64,000 nucleotides of DNA from Pseudocercospora fijiensis CIRAD86 (Eukaryota; Ascomycota; Dothideomycetes; Mycosphaerellales; Mycosphaerellaceae): positions 7,925,977 through 7,989,976 of the forward strand of contig NW_006921533.1 of the NCBI RefSeq assembly GCF_000340215.1. The letters are read 5' to 3'. The first letter of the stretch is position 1. Every line of letters starts with the position of its first letter. The notes under the pieces were generated by a model. It did not search any database. It saw only the letters and a list, made by a program, of their open reading frames with translations, and was not told the origin of the DNA. Below, piece by piece: positions 1 to 11,121 of this stretch. A program made the position numbers and the translations under genes.

Positions 1-1184
1 CCTTATTATAGTAGATCGATTTACTAAAGGCGCTCGATATATCCCGGCGCGCAAGGATTAGACTGCTATTAATATAGCAGAGGCGCTGTAGACTAATATC
101 TTCTATACCTATTAGGGAACCCCTAAGGGGATCGTGTCCGATCGTAGATCGATACTAACATCTTACTATTAGAGCGAGATTTGCTTGCAACTAAGACTAA
201 AGTATCGGCTGTTAACAGCCTTCTATCTATAGACTAACGGTTAAACAGAGAGGCAGAATACTACCCTATAGCAGTACCTACGTAGTTACATTAACGAGAA
301 CCCTAACGACTAGGTTAACCTCCTATAACTAGCTAAATTCGTATACAATAACAGTGTCTACTCATCTACTAAGGTGTTACTATACATAGCTATAATAGGC
401 CAGAACGCTACTATGCTATAAGACCTACTGTCGCTCGAGGCCGAGCGTAAGGAAAGGGAAGCGCGTCAAGTACCCGAAACACTAGCGGCTATTAAGAGGG
501 TTCAGAAGATGCGAGAAATCCATACTAAGATAGCCGAGAAGTTAGCAAAGGCTTAAGAGTACCAAAAGACCTACTACGACAAGCACTATACGCTAATACC
601 CTTCAAACAAGGCGATATAGTTATACTAAGCACTAAGAACCTCCGTATCCGCAAGCACCTATTACCTAATAGTAAAACAAGGCCTAAGCTCGTACTAAGA
701 TATATTGGCCTATTCCGCATTTAAGAGGCTAAGGGCATATAGGCCTATTAGTTGTAGCTTCTACCTTATTATACTATCTACGACACCTTCTATATATCCC
801 TCCTTAAGCCGTACTACCTACGCGAAGGGGATGAAGCCCCTACTAAACACGAAGACATACTAGCGGATAGTAAAGAGCTATAGTCTATAGAACGTATCCT
901 ACAGCACTAGACTAGGAAAGGCAAGAAGGAGTACCTATTAAGATAGCAAGGCTATTTACCTAAATAGGACTTATAGGAAGCTAAAGGTTCCTTTAAGGAT
1001 ATAACCGAGTTGTTAGATAAGTATTAGACTAGTGTAAAGAACAAGAAGAAGGCTAAGGGCCTATAATATCGCCTAGGAACAATACTACCCCCGGGGTGCT
1101 ATTAGCTAACTAATTAGAGGCAAGCAATTGTTAGCAACAAAGGACAACAAGACTACACTAGGCGCGCTACGACGCGTTAACTAA
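1..1184 (+). mobile_element. Ty3/gypsy (chromovirus-type) integrase and chromodomain relic, RIP-mutated
   Basis: Read in frame 2, the stretch gives the C-terminal half of a gypsy polyprotein. It starts at a VDRFTKGARYIP-like integrase core strand. Next come a GTPKGIVSDR-like motif carrying an active-site Asp and a TNG.TERQN motif carrying the Glu. Near 870-1000 a chromodomain-like end follows, with RILQH and KGKKEYLLR..GYLP segments. In the family, integrase inserts the cDNA and the chromodomain steers it to heterochromatin. The frame is interrupted only by TAG/TAA codons where Trp or Gln is expected, as RIP predicts, so the copy is dead. Its 5' part lies outside the window and its 3' end runs into the assembly gap. 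The family is clear from motif order; the subfamily is not resolved. Confidence 0.85.
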
Positions 1185-1358
1185 NNNNNNNNNNNNNNNN
1201 NNNNNNNNNNNNNNNNNNNNNNNNNNNNNNNNNNNNNNNNNNNNNNNNNNNNNNNNNNNNNNNNNNNNNNNNNNNNNNNNNNNNNNNNNNNNNNNNNNNN
1301 NNNNNNNNNNNNNNNNNNNNNNNNNNNNNNNNNNNNNNNNNNNNNNNNNNNNNNNNNN
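1185..1358. other. Assembly gap (174 N)
   Basis: A run of N directly after the 3' end of the gypsy relic, where a 3' LTR would be expected. Gap size may be an estimate. Confidence 0.99.
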
Positions 1359-2409
1359 TTTTTAGTTGAAGAGGAAGTTAGAAGAAGGTGAAGTTAGCGC
1401 TAAGACGACTAGCGCCGCTATTGTTAACATTACTTGCTATTTGTTACTACGCCTACAAACACAACCTTACCTGTACTACGAGCCTAAGGCACCTTAATCA
1501 AACTTTGATTAAAACTTTAAGGCTAAGTTAAAACTTTAAGCCGCCTAAAAGATTGAGCGACTAATAGACTAACTAACTAAGGGCAAAACTATAGAGCTAA
1601 GCTAGCCGGGGTCGATCTTGCGGACAATAGGTTACTCCTCGATCTTTCTAACCCTTTAAGCGAGGCGAACCTCAACTACTGCACTTACAATAGCCTTTAC
1701 CTATAGAAACTAGACGAGCTGTATTTTTTTTGAAAGTAAAGAATAGCTCTCGTAACAACAAGAACAATAACCCTCGGAAGCGGACAAACCCTCGGAAGCG
1801 GACATTGCTAGGTCTTTTAAGAGTAGACGCAAAGAACTCGATACGACATTACTTAGAACGGGGGCAGTGCTATAATACCCTATATACCTACCTATTGTAG
1901 TAGGGAAGGTGCGCTCGTATTGTAATTAGTCGATAGTCCTTAATTCTCGTAGTTATATATCACTTTATTATATATAAGGATAGCGTAGTTAGAGTTGGAT
2001 ATTGTATTATATTAGAGGTAAGGTTTAATATAGTTACATAATCGGTAATTGTGTGTTTAATTTAGCGCGGCTAAGCAGCTTATTAGACTTGCTAAGTTAG
2101 CGGCAATAGAGGTCGTAGAACATAGACAGGCTACGAGGGCGCGGCCTTTAGAAGGGAAGCGTATATTAGGGCTAAAGAGGCTACACGTGATTAGCATGTA
2201 ACTAGGCCAAGTGAAGCTAGGGTCTTAGTGCCTTAGGCAGGGCTTGGCGCTTAGCGTTAGGCCAACTCTCCTACCTTCCTCCCTCTCCTCCTAGATCTCT
2301 ATCGAATACTATACTAATTCACTACTACCCTATCTACCTACTAACATAACCCTTCTTACAAACGTTGTGTTTATCCGCGCCTAATGTTAATAACTACTAC
2401 TATAGGTAC
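1359..2409. repeat. RIP-mutated repeat remnant, no recognisable frame
   Basis: TpA-rich sequence with retained CpG and depleted CpA, continuing the composition of the gypsy relic. A short direct repeat (CCCTCGGAAGCGGACA, twice) lies near 1772-1804. Part of it could be LTR or 5' leader of a retroelement, but no LTR boundary can be proved because the gap lies next to it. Confidence 0.5.
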
Positions 2410-2610
2410 AAATTAGCGATGCGACTCGACAACCGACTTAGGGTACGAGTCGGTAAGCCTATATATTAGGAAGCGACCTAGACTACCGCTCTGCCCTTTA
2501 AATTAGCGATGCGACTCGATAACCGACTAGCTATCCGACTTAGTCCGGCTTAGGTTGCTAATCGGTAAACCGACGTATTAGGAAGCTACCTAACCTACCG
2601 CCCTACCCTT
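2410..2610. repeat. Two-copy tandem duplication, 90 and 111 bp units
   Basis: Both units start AAATTAGCGATGCGACTCGA (2410 and 2500) and both end with a GACTACCGCTCTGCCCTT-like or ACCTACCGCCCTACCCTT-like sequence. They share the AGTCGGTAA/AATCGGTAA and TATTAGGAAGC blocks in the same order. The second unit carries about 20 extra bases in the middle. Confidence 0.8.
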
Positions 2611-3230
2611 CCTATCCTCTCTTACTATATATCTGTATAGTATGTTTCCCTATATTCTGTTACTACCTTCTTTGCGTATCGAGTATAATGTTATTATATG
2701 CCTATTGTTTTCGTAATAGAAACGCAACCTTTTTACGCAATTGCTCTAACTCTAGTACTAACCGCTCTACCTCGTCTTATAGTTCTTTATTCGTCTTCTA
2801 TCGTATAAATAGTAGCGGTCTATTCTTGCGGATATATAGCGCTGCCCTGCCCGAGATTCGAATGCTTCGTTTAATCTGTCTAACCGGGTCCTCTACGTTA
2901 GGAAAGGCTAACTAGCTACTACGTTTGTCGACTCGATTAAGTGCTAACGACTTAACCGCGTACTACGATTCTTAACTGTCCTTTACCTTATCTATATTAT
3001 CGAAGTTCCCTATCGTTCTAGTGTTAAGTAGAACATATATAGTATAGACCCTAGGCTAGGAAATCGAATATAGTCGACTAGGTTACGTAGTATAGGCGAT
3101 CGGTTAAACAACCCCGCAACCGTAGCTAGAGCGATTAGCAACTAGCGCGCTAGCTAGAACTACACTCGGCGCTACGACACTATTTACTATATAGCGCTAC
3201 TATTATGCATACGGAGCTAGTCTATAGTTA
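2611..3230. repeat. RIP-mutated sequence without a recognisable gene
   Basis: TpA-rich sequence between two repeat structures. A 75-codon open frame at 2688-2915 has no recognisable similarity and ordinary RIP composition; I take it as chance. Confidence 0.5.
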
Positions 3231-3690
3231 GGGCAAAGGCGTAGACAAGGTTAAGCTCGAGATAAGAACTACGCCGGCAATAAGGAGTATCGCGAGGAGG
3301 ACGCTACGGCTACGGCTATCGCGGGCCTTAAGTAGAACAAGAAGCCAAACCCTATCTACTACGCGGCGCCGCTATTATACTATAGAGCAAGGTTACGGCT
3401 AGGGCAAAGGCGTAGGTAAAGTTAAGCTCGAGACACGAACTACGGCTACGGCTATCGCGGGCCTCTAGCAGAACAAGAAGCTAAACCCTATCTACTACGC
3501 GGCGCCGCTATTATACTATAGAGCAAGGTTACGGCTAGGGCAAAGGCGTAGGTAAAGTTAAGCTCGAGATACGAACTACGGCTACGGCTATCGCGGGCCT
3601 CTAGTAGAATAAGAAGCTAAACCCTATCTACTACGCGGCGCCGCTATTATACTGCGGAGCTAGATTATAGCTAGGGTAAAGGCGGCAAGA
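3231..3690. repeat. Tandem array, 136-bp unit
   Basis: The landmark GGGCAAAGGC (last copy GGGTAAAGGC) occurs at 3231, 3402, 3538 and 3674, giving spacings of 171, 136 and 136 bp. Units share a GCTCGAGAYACGAACTACGG block, a GGCTATCGCGGGCC block and a TCTACTACGCGGCGCCGC block. The first unit is 35 bp longer. The period is not a multiple of three, so this is not a protein repeat. Confidence 0.9.
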
Positions 3691-5138
3691 GCATCGCGGG
3701 AGGACAACCGAGTCGCCTTACTTACTCTCGGAGTATCCTACAACTATACCTTTATTATTCTCGCTATATATTGCTCCGAAGTATGTCACCTAACGGCATT
3801 ACGCTAGGTTGCATACGTCGGAGCAAAAGCCGTTTAGAGTCAAGGTTAGGCCTATTATCGGCTTCGCGAAGGCTACCGATAAGATCTAGGTTTAGCGTTT
3901 TAGTAATACTAACTAGGTTAGATTCCGCCTTACCGACTATAGCATCCCGAATACTATAACGCGACAGATTACTGTAAATGATTACTCCCGTTAACACTAC
4001 GGAATTACCCTTAGACACCTAGATCGTCCGGTACTTAACGTTAGTATACGCGCTAATCCCTAATACCTACCTACCGAGCTATATACAATCCGTACTAATA
4101 AGCCTTATCGACGCCTGCTTAGAGGCAACTAGACTTCTAAGATGCTCAAATTCGCAGCTATATTTCTAAACCTCGATGCTATATCTATTACCGGAACTCC
4201 TAGTGCTAGGCTTAGGAATAGTCCGCGGCTCTTCTGTCTTACCGATCCTACCGGTAATTATTAGTTAACTCCTATAAAGCCATTTAGCTTCTCGGTAGGT
4301 ACTAGTATAATTATAGTGCCCGGCCGCATCCTAGATACTCCTCGCGTAGGCTATAATTCGAATTCGAAACCTAGTACACTATAGAAGGACTACTAGAACT
4401 TATAGAGCGTTAAGTTTACTAGACCTAGAAAATTTAATAAGTAGTCGGTCCTAGTTACTAACTGTAAGAGCAATCGAGGTAGTATACTATATAGTAACCT
4501 AGGTAGTCCTAAAAAGGCCTTTATAAAGCTCTACGGTAGCAAAGAGAAGTATCCGAAGATAACCGTAATTATCGTTAGTAAGCGTTACTATACTCGTTTC
4601 TACCCGACTCGTAGGCAGGATGTATATAATAACTATTAGAACCTACTCGTAGGTACAGTCGTCGACTATAGTATCGCCGACAAGATCTATATAGGGTCGG
4701 GCTATAGGCACATTTAGGACTTTAAGGCATAGCACGACCCGCTTACTACGTAGTTATTAAGGACGAAATTAAGTTTAAGGCGGATAAACTTTAGCAATTT
4801 ATATACTACCTCTGCTACCTCTTTAGCCGTACGATAAAGGCTGTGTCTATCTGCCTACTAGTATACTACGTAGACCTTCTTTGCGAGCGTAGCCGTGCCT
4901 ATTTGTTTAGCGTCCTAGCTAAGAGTTATAGCAGTGATTCTTTAGTTTTTAACGCCGGATAAGAGTAGTCTCGTCTAGAGGATAAAGAAGAAGAGGAAGA
5001 AGAATTCAATATTAGGAGAATAAACTTTAGCAATTTATATACTACTACTACTATATCTTTAGCTATACGACTAAGGCCGTGTTTACCTATACTAGATATG
5101 TACCTTAGTAATCTAGCGCCCGGACTCGATATAAACCT
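3691..5138. repeat. RIP-mutated repeat remnant, unassigned
   Basis: Same composition as the flanks. Short overlapping frames near 3764-4018 on both strands do not resemble a known protein. A roughly 45-bp direct repeat beginning with a GGATAAACTTTAGCAATTTATATACTAC-like sequence appears near 4780 and again near 5020. No boundary, TIR or LTR could be assigned. Confidence 0.45.
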
Positions 5139-5340
5139 AACAACGCCGCAGGCTCGGATCTAGCACCGGTATATTAAAAGGGCGTATAAGGCTACAATTA
5201 TTATTAAGTAGCTAATCCCTTCGTTATAGGCGAAGGCAAATGGCTCTACCTATAACGAAGAGGTTAGCTGCTTAATAATAATTGCAGCCTTGTATGCCCT
5301 TTTAATATACCGGTACTAGATCCGAGCCTACGGCGTTATT
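5139..5340. repeat. Long inverted repeat, 92-bp arms with 18-bp loop
   Basis: Arm 5139-5230 is the reverse complement of arm 5249-5340 except for a handful of differences that are nearly all C/T or G/A. The loop is 5231-5248. The outer ends read AACAACGCCGC and, on the other arm, AATAACGCCGT, and the inner ends TCGTTATAGG and CCTATAACGA. The structure would fold into a near-perfect hairpin. It may be a foldback element or the tail of a larger transposon. Confidence 0.9.
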
Positions 5341-5431
5341 AGCCTCGACCTTCGTTAACTACGGTATAACTACGACGGCGACGAAAATCCTATAGTACTT
5401 CTACCGAGAATTATAACGAGATGCTATAAAA

Positions 5432-6085
5432 GACAAGAAACTATATAGCGGGACCTAAAGTAGTGCGGAACTCGTACGAGTCGAGACTAATTAGGCTATC
5501 CGCCGCGAGTCGGTAGTAGTAATAGTAGCAATAGGATATAGATATAGTAGCCGAGAGGCTAGATAGGACAAGGAAACTAGATAGCGGGAAGTGAAGCAGT
5601 ACGGAACTTATACGACTCTAGGCCGAGTAGGGTATCTACCGCGAGTCGGTAGTAGTAATAGTAGCAATAGGATATAGATCTAGTAGCCGGGAGGCTAGAT
5701 AAGACAAGGAAACTAGATAGCGGGAAGTGAAGCAGTACGGAACTCGTACGACTCTAGGCCGAGTAGGGTATCCGTAGTAAGTCGGTAGTAGTAATAGTAG
5801 CAATAGGATATAGATCTAGTAGCCGGGAGGCTAGATCGGACAAGGAAACTAGATAGCGGGAAGTAAAGCAGTACGGAACTTATACGACTCTAGGCCGAGT
5901 AGGGCATCCGTAGTAAGTCGGTAGCAGTAATAGTAGCAATAGGATATAGATCTAGTAGCCGGGAGGCTAGATCGGACAAGGAAACTAGATATCGGAAAGT
6001 TAAGCAGTACGGAACTTATACGAATCGAGGCTAAGTAGGCCATCTATAGCGAGTTAGTAGCAGTAGTAGTAGCAGTAGAATGCTA
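5432..6085. repeat. Tandem array, about 4.8 copies of a 136-bp unit
   Basis: The landmark GACAAGGAAACTAGATAGCGGG (first copy GACAAGAAAC) recurs at 5432, 5567, 5703, 5839 and 5975, giving spacings of 135, 136, 136 and 136 bp. Units share CAGTACGGAACT, GACTCTAGGCCGAGTAGGG and AGTAGCCGGGAGGCTAGAT. Differences between units are mainly C/T and G/A, as RIP would give. The sequence does not obviously match the other 136-bp array on either strand. Confidence 0.92.
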
Positions 6086-7991
6086 GGATAGTAGCTAGGA
6101 CAATAATTTTAACTAGTAGTAGCTAAACTCTCCGGTACTATATTAATCTATATTAAGGCCTATCGCGATGAAATGCATAGGCATACGTATCTATAATCAA
6201 ATTAGTCGCTATATATGCCGGAATGTTTCAAGTTACTTCTAGTAATTCGACAATCCGCGAAGGCGTAGTTGCCGCTAGTATATAGGATATAGGTTAGTCT
6301 AGCGCTAACCGAGCGTCTAATACGAAGACGGTAATATTAGAAAATAGCATCGTAATACAGTAGGATATGAGTTTAATATATTAATAGTATTACCGAAAAG
6401 TGTAGGCTAACTCTAAGATACCGAGTTATAGTATTAATCCGCCCCTAAATTATTAATCGACCCCGAACTTAGCAACCCTATATATAAATAATGTATATGT
6501 CTATACTAGACTAGCAGTGCTCGTACGCTATCCTACGATAGCATACAATACTACCTTAAGCCGACCGTAGCAAACGTTTATCGTGCTGCTTAGAGTTAGC
6601 GGTAGCTAAACATTCGAGTTATAGTGAAATGTACTTCTCTAGACACTATCGATATACTGCTTATCTACGCCGCGGACTATAGCAATAGCACGATCCTTAC
6701 TAGCGTCCTAGTCTAATATACTGCCGTCCGGAAACATAATATAGTCGGCGAGCTTAGTATTAGCTAGAACTGTATCGTATAGGAGGTATACAAACTAGTC
6801 TTCTAGGTACGAGCGATCGAGTAGCAAATCCTTGTTAGCGAACTAGCCTATAAAATAGAAAGAGGCACTAGTAGTAGTGTAATTACTACCGACTAGAAAA
6901 CAGTAGACGCGAGTATTATTACCCTCCCCGGCCTACTAGTATAGAAAGCCGATCTACTCTAGGTTATAACCTATAATATCCTATTAAGTATAGGCGAGCG
7001 AGTAGGTAATACCCGGCTAAAGCACCTATATCGATACGATTAGCTCTAGATCTCGCTACGTCGAAGATATAGTCTAGTATAAGGGCAATTCGATCCCGAC
7101 CGGAAACACACCTAGCCGACCTTAATACCTAGAACCCTAAAGCGGGTTAGAGCCGCGGGCTCTAGCTAATAGAATAGTGCTATTAGCTAGGGAGCGGATA
7201 ACTAGCGCACTATCCCTAGAGCGACGCGAGACCCGATACTTAGCTACGCTAGAGGTTGAGATATAGGTTGATATTAATAAGTCGGCGTATAGGTCTGTAT
7301 AATAGCGTATATATAATAGCGTATATGTAATAGCGCGCATATAAAAATCAAATAGAGTCGACAGGATAAGGCTTTATACTTCTATCTAATAGGCGCACCG
7401 ATAGGGTAGTCGTAACTGCTACGAGTCTTAGAGGCCTTAGATTTAATATAAACCGCTTATTAGATACCGCCTTAAACGACGTCGTTACTAAGTCGGCCAA
7501 GCAACACTTACTAGCAGTTACTCGAGCGCTATTCGTTCACTTTGCTTAGGAATACAACCCAGCTATAATATAACTAGAGCAAGCCTTAGTAGTACCGGGC
7601 GAATTTAACGTAATTAATAATGCTACGGGGTAGTATTAAACCGGAGCAATGCTACTCCTATACGTATATAGAATTGAACATATATAACGCATTTTACGGT
7701 ATAATATATAGGCCTTAGAGCGTTAGGAGTAACGTAGAAGTCTAGTCGAAGTATAGTACGGTCTTTTATATTTAGTATTGATTTTCCGATTAGTCCTAAC
7801 TAGTAACCGAGTCGGACGGCGAGTCGGTATACAAATTAGTATTCAAATATTATCGCAAGAGGCGCTAGTAGAGTAACATTAAGTTAGTATAATCGAACGG
7901 GATAAATCCGAGATTTTACCGAATCCGCGGGCTACGAATCGATATCGAGTCGGACCCCGACTTATACCTAACTTCGTAGTAGTAAGGGGGT
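6086..7991. repeat. RIP-mutated repeat remnant, possible minus-strand frame
   Basis: About 1.9 kb with RIP composition. On the minus strand around 6640-6960 the reading (ending in KDRAIAIVRGVDKQYIDS-like text) is open over a long stretch apart from TAG/TAA codons, so an old coding element is likely, but I do not recognise it. A small hairpin (CTAGCTAATAG / CTATTAGCTAG) lies at 7162-7190. The 3' part may contain the 5' end and terminal repeat of the downstream DNA transposon. Confidence 0.45.
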
Positions 7992-10165
7992 TTGCTAAGC
8001 ACTACACCTATAGTAGAGCTAAAGAGCCTTAGTAACTTCGTATACGTCGACATACGGCAAACCTACAGTAGCTATAGTACTAGCGCCTATTATCGAAAGC
8101 TAGCTATATATATAGTAATGTCTTACTATATCGAATGCGGGTTATATAACCGGCTGCTTAAAAGCTCCTACGGCTATAAGCAATATAGAAACAAGTGCGA
8201 GAAACGCGTCGTACTAAAAGAATTTGCCGAGCACGATTCTACTACAAACAATGCCGCAAAGCGAGCCCGACTTAACTTATATACGATCTAAGGTAGTAAC
8301 TAGAGCGCCGAATAAGCCGACGACAGATCGATACTAGAAGGCATATAGCAAGACGTAAATAAAGAAGGCATAATAGAAGCTGTTCTAGCAACGACATTAA
8401 CGCTAATAGTACTAGCGCTATAGGAAGACAAGGGAAGTATAGATAGCATTAAATAGGATAGATATCTTAAATTACCGGAATTCGATATATAGGATAGCCT
8501 AGCGGACGAAGACGAAATAGAAAGCGTATAGGCAACTGCCGCCGGAACGACAATAACGCTAGGAAGCTAGAAGTTAATAAGATTACGGCTAATACTAAAA
8601 GGCTACCGTACCGCGGATAATATCGATGTATTTACCGAATACACTAGCCGTACCGCTAGCAAGCCTATAGCTAGGTATAGCATAATTACAGTTTAGTATA
8701 GTAGAGTAAATACAAGCGCCTAATCTATAAGCAGCGTTGAAATACGAATATAAGATACTTTAAGCGAGTACGGAACATTTAAGTTACTATTCGATATAAG
8801 CTTTACGCAATTCTTAAAGAGAGAGAGAATATCCGGATATACAATTGCGAGGCTTTTCGAAGACGAGAGGCTAGTACTACTACACGATCTACTAAGCTAG
8901 AAAAGTATAAAGGCTATAACGTTGAAACTGCGAGCCGGCGGTATACTACTATCGAGGGCATTAGGTTAAATAAAGGTTCGAAAGCTATACCTTCCGACAA
9001 GTCGAACGGGTTGCGGTAGCACGGAGCTAGTACTACGATACCGATCCGTTAAGAAAGCAGTAATGTTCTTAATAGGTTATAGTAGCTTTAGGAATAATCT
9101 AGTATATAAGCTATATCGAGCGTAGACGACTAACGACCTACTACGGCGAATCTACTCTAATATAGCGTTAGCAGACTAGTAGTAGGATACCTAGAGTAAG
9201 ATAAACATAGACGGCGCAACGATCGTACCTCTAATCGTATTAACCGATAAAACGCAGATAACTAACTACTAAGGTAACTTAATAGCATACCCTATATACC
9301 TTACTATCGGAAACCTATACGTACGAGTACGCAACGCGAATAATAGACCCGGTACGATCTTACTAGGACTACTGCCGGTCGTTAAGGATAGCGATAGTTT
9401 TACTAAAAACAGTGTATATTACATGTCGATAGTATATATATTTCGCTCCGCTATAAAAGCGGCCGACGGCGAGGGCTAGGACATTATATACGTAGATAGC
9501 GCGACGCGTAGGTGCTTTCTAATCTTAGCAGTAATGTTAGTAGACTATAAAGAGCAAGTTGCAATTACCGGAGTCAAGACAAACATACATTACCTAAGTT
9601 GCCTAGTATACCCGATAGAACGAGAGCACCTCGATATTATAGTAGAATAGCGGTTACACGAATCTACGAAGTAGCGACATCTAAGGCAACGCAAAGGCGA
9701 ATATATAGCGAAGGATCCGTAGAACGTCTATAATATCGATTGCTTTATATAGCGCTAGAAACACGTCGATATATACCGGTCTTTAGTAGTAGATACACTA
9801 TACTAGCTACTAAAAGGAGTGCTAATGTACGCAATCTAATAGACTACGGACCTACTAGTAGATAAGATAAGCTATATAAAAACGAGGAGATACCGACTAG
9901 TTACCGACTCGACCCCGAATAGGGGCCTATCTACTAAAACAAGAAAGCTAGGGAAAACAGTAGTATAAGGGATTATCGATACGATACTAGATAGACGGTT
10001 CGCGTATATACCCGTATACACTAATCTTCGCAAGTTCTGCTACTACTTAGCAGTTACTTAGTAGATAGGCTAAGAGTAGCAAAGCGTCCTACGAGTCTTA
10101 TTAGTTGTATTTATACTACTACTCGAAGAGGTCCGTTAACCGTAGGCGATAAGATTTCTACGTAC

Positions 10166-11121
10166 GTCACGAAAACTTCTTTTCCGATCGCGACGATCCT
10201 ATCGATCCTAGCGATCGCGAGCGATCCCGAGCGATCCCGAGCGATCCCGAGCGATCCTAAGCTATCCTAGAACGATAAATAGGTAACTTATAAAAGTTAG
10301 ACTTTTGCCTAATACTACACTCAAAATAGAACATTTTTGTTATATATTACTAAGCCGTAAACCTTCTAGATAAAAAGATATAAAGGAAAGAAAATCGCTT
10401 TTCTAGACATTTTGCTTCTAATTTATCTTTTTTTCTAGTAGGTTTATAGCTTAGTAATATAGTAAAAAGGTACTCTATTTTTAGTATATTATTTTAAAAA
10501 AATATAAAATTTATAGTTTTTCTACGAAACTAAAGCTAGGGAACAGAAATAAGCAATATAGTATTTTGGCTTTTCTAAGTTATACTTTACTATTTTTAGA
10601 AATTTAAAAAATAGAACTTAAAGTTCTACCTACTAATAAGAGTATTATAAATTTTAAAGTCTTAATACCTAGTAATTATCCTAGAATCTAGAAAAGAATC
10701 TCGAGTGTTTCGAGTGTACTTTTTTTCAAAGTTCTGCTTATTAAGCGTCGGCTTTTAAAAGAAACCTTAACGAAATATCGGCTGCATTTAACGAAACCTT
10801 AACGAAAAAAATTTCTTTATAAAAAAAACCTGCGAAACCGCTAAATTTGACCTATATTAGTACGCAATACCCCGAAATACCTCCTCGTAGTAGTAGTATA
10901 CGGAGTAGTAGCAGTCGGGCTCTAACTTGCTCCGCGTCCTTTACGTTCCTTACCCTCGAATTTCGGGACGGGCCGTCCCGAAATTCGCGATCGCGAGGAT
11001 CCTATCGGATAGGATCGCGAGTAGTCGGAATTTCTAGATCGCGGCGATCCTATTAGACAAGATCTTTAACGTACGATCCTATCGATAGGATCGTCGCAAT
11101 CGGTAAAAAAGTTTTCGTAAC
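10166..11121. mobile_element. Nested 956-bp TIR element (MITE-like) inside the Plavaka frame
   Basis: The ends are inverted repeats of about 41 bp: the left starts GTCACGAAAACTTC, and the right read inwards starts GTTACGAAAACTTT. They differ at about four sites, mostly C/T. Both sides are flanked by GTAC (10162-10165 and 11122-11125), the likely target duplication. Removing element plus one GTAC restores a continuous transposase reading. Inside are a four-copy GAGCGATCCC array (about 10215-10255), a long imperfect hairpin (10336-10380 with 10421-10466), and palindromes near the right end. No transposase frame is seen, so the element was non-autonomous. Confidence 0.85.
10957..10987. repeat. 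31-bp perfect palindrome
   Basis: Fifteen bases starting CGAATTTCGGGACGG are followed by one central G and their exact reverse complement ending AAATTCG. It lies in the subterminal zone of the nested element, which also holds GATCCTATC-G-GATAGGATC (about 10998-11016) and ACGATCCTATCGATAGGATCGT (about 11074-11095). Subterminal palindromes of this kind often bind transposase; that role is inferred. Confidence 0.9.

Noticed and set aside
3764..4018. Overlapping 84- and 62-codon frames on both strands
   Set aside because: They sit in RIP-mutated sequence and show no protein-like features.
3231..6085. 136-bp arrays considered as CRISPR-like or satellite/centromere DNA
   Set aside because: Whole units are repeated with no unique spacers, so not CRISPR; copy numbers of three to five are far too low for a centromeric satellite.
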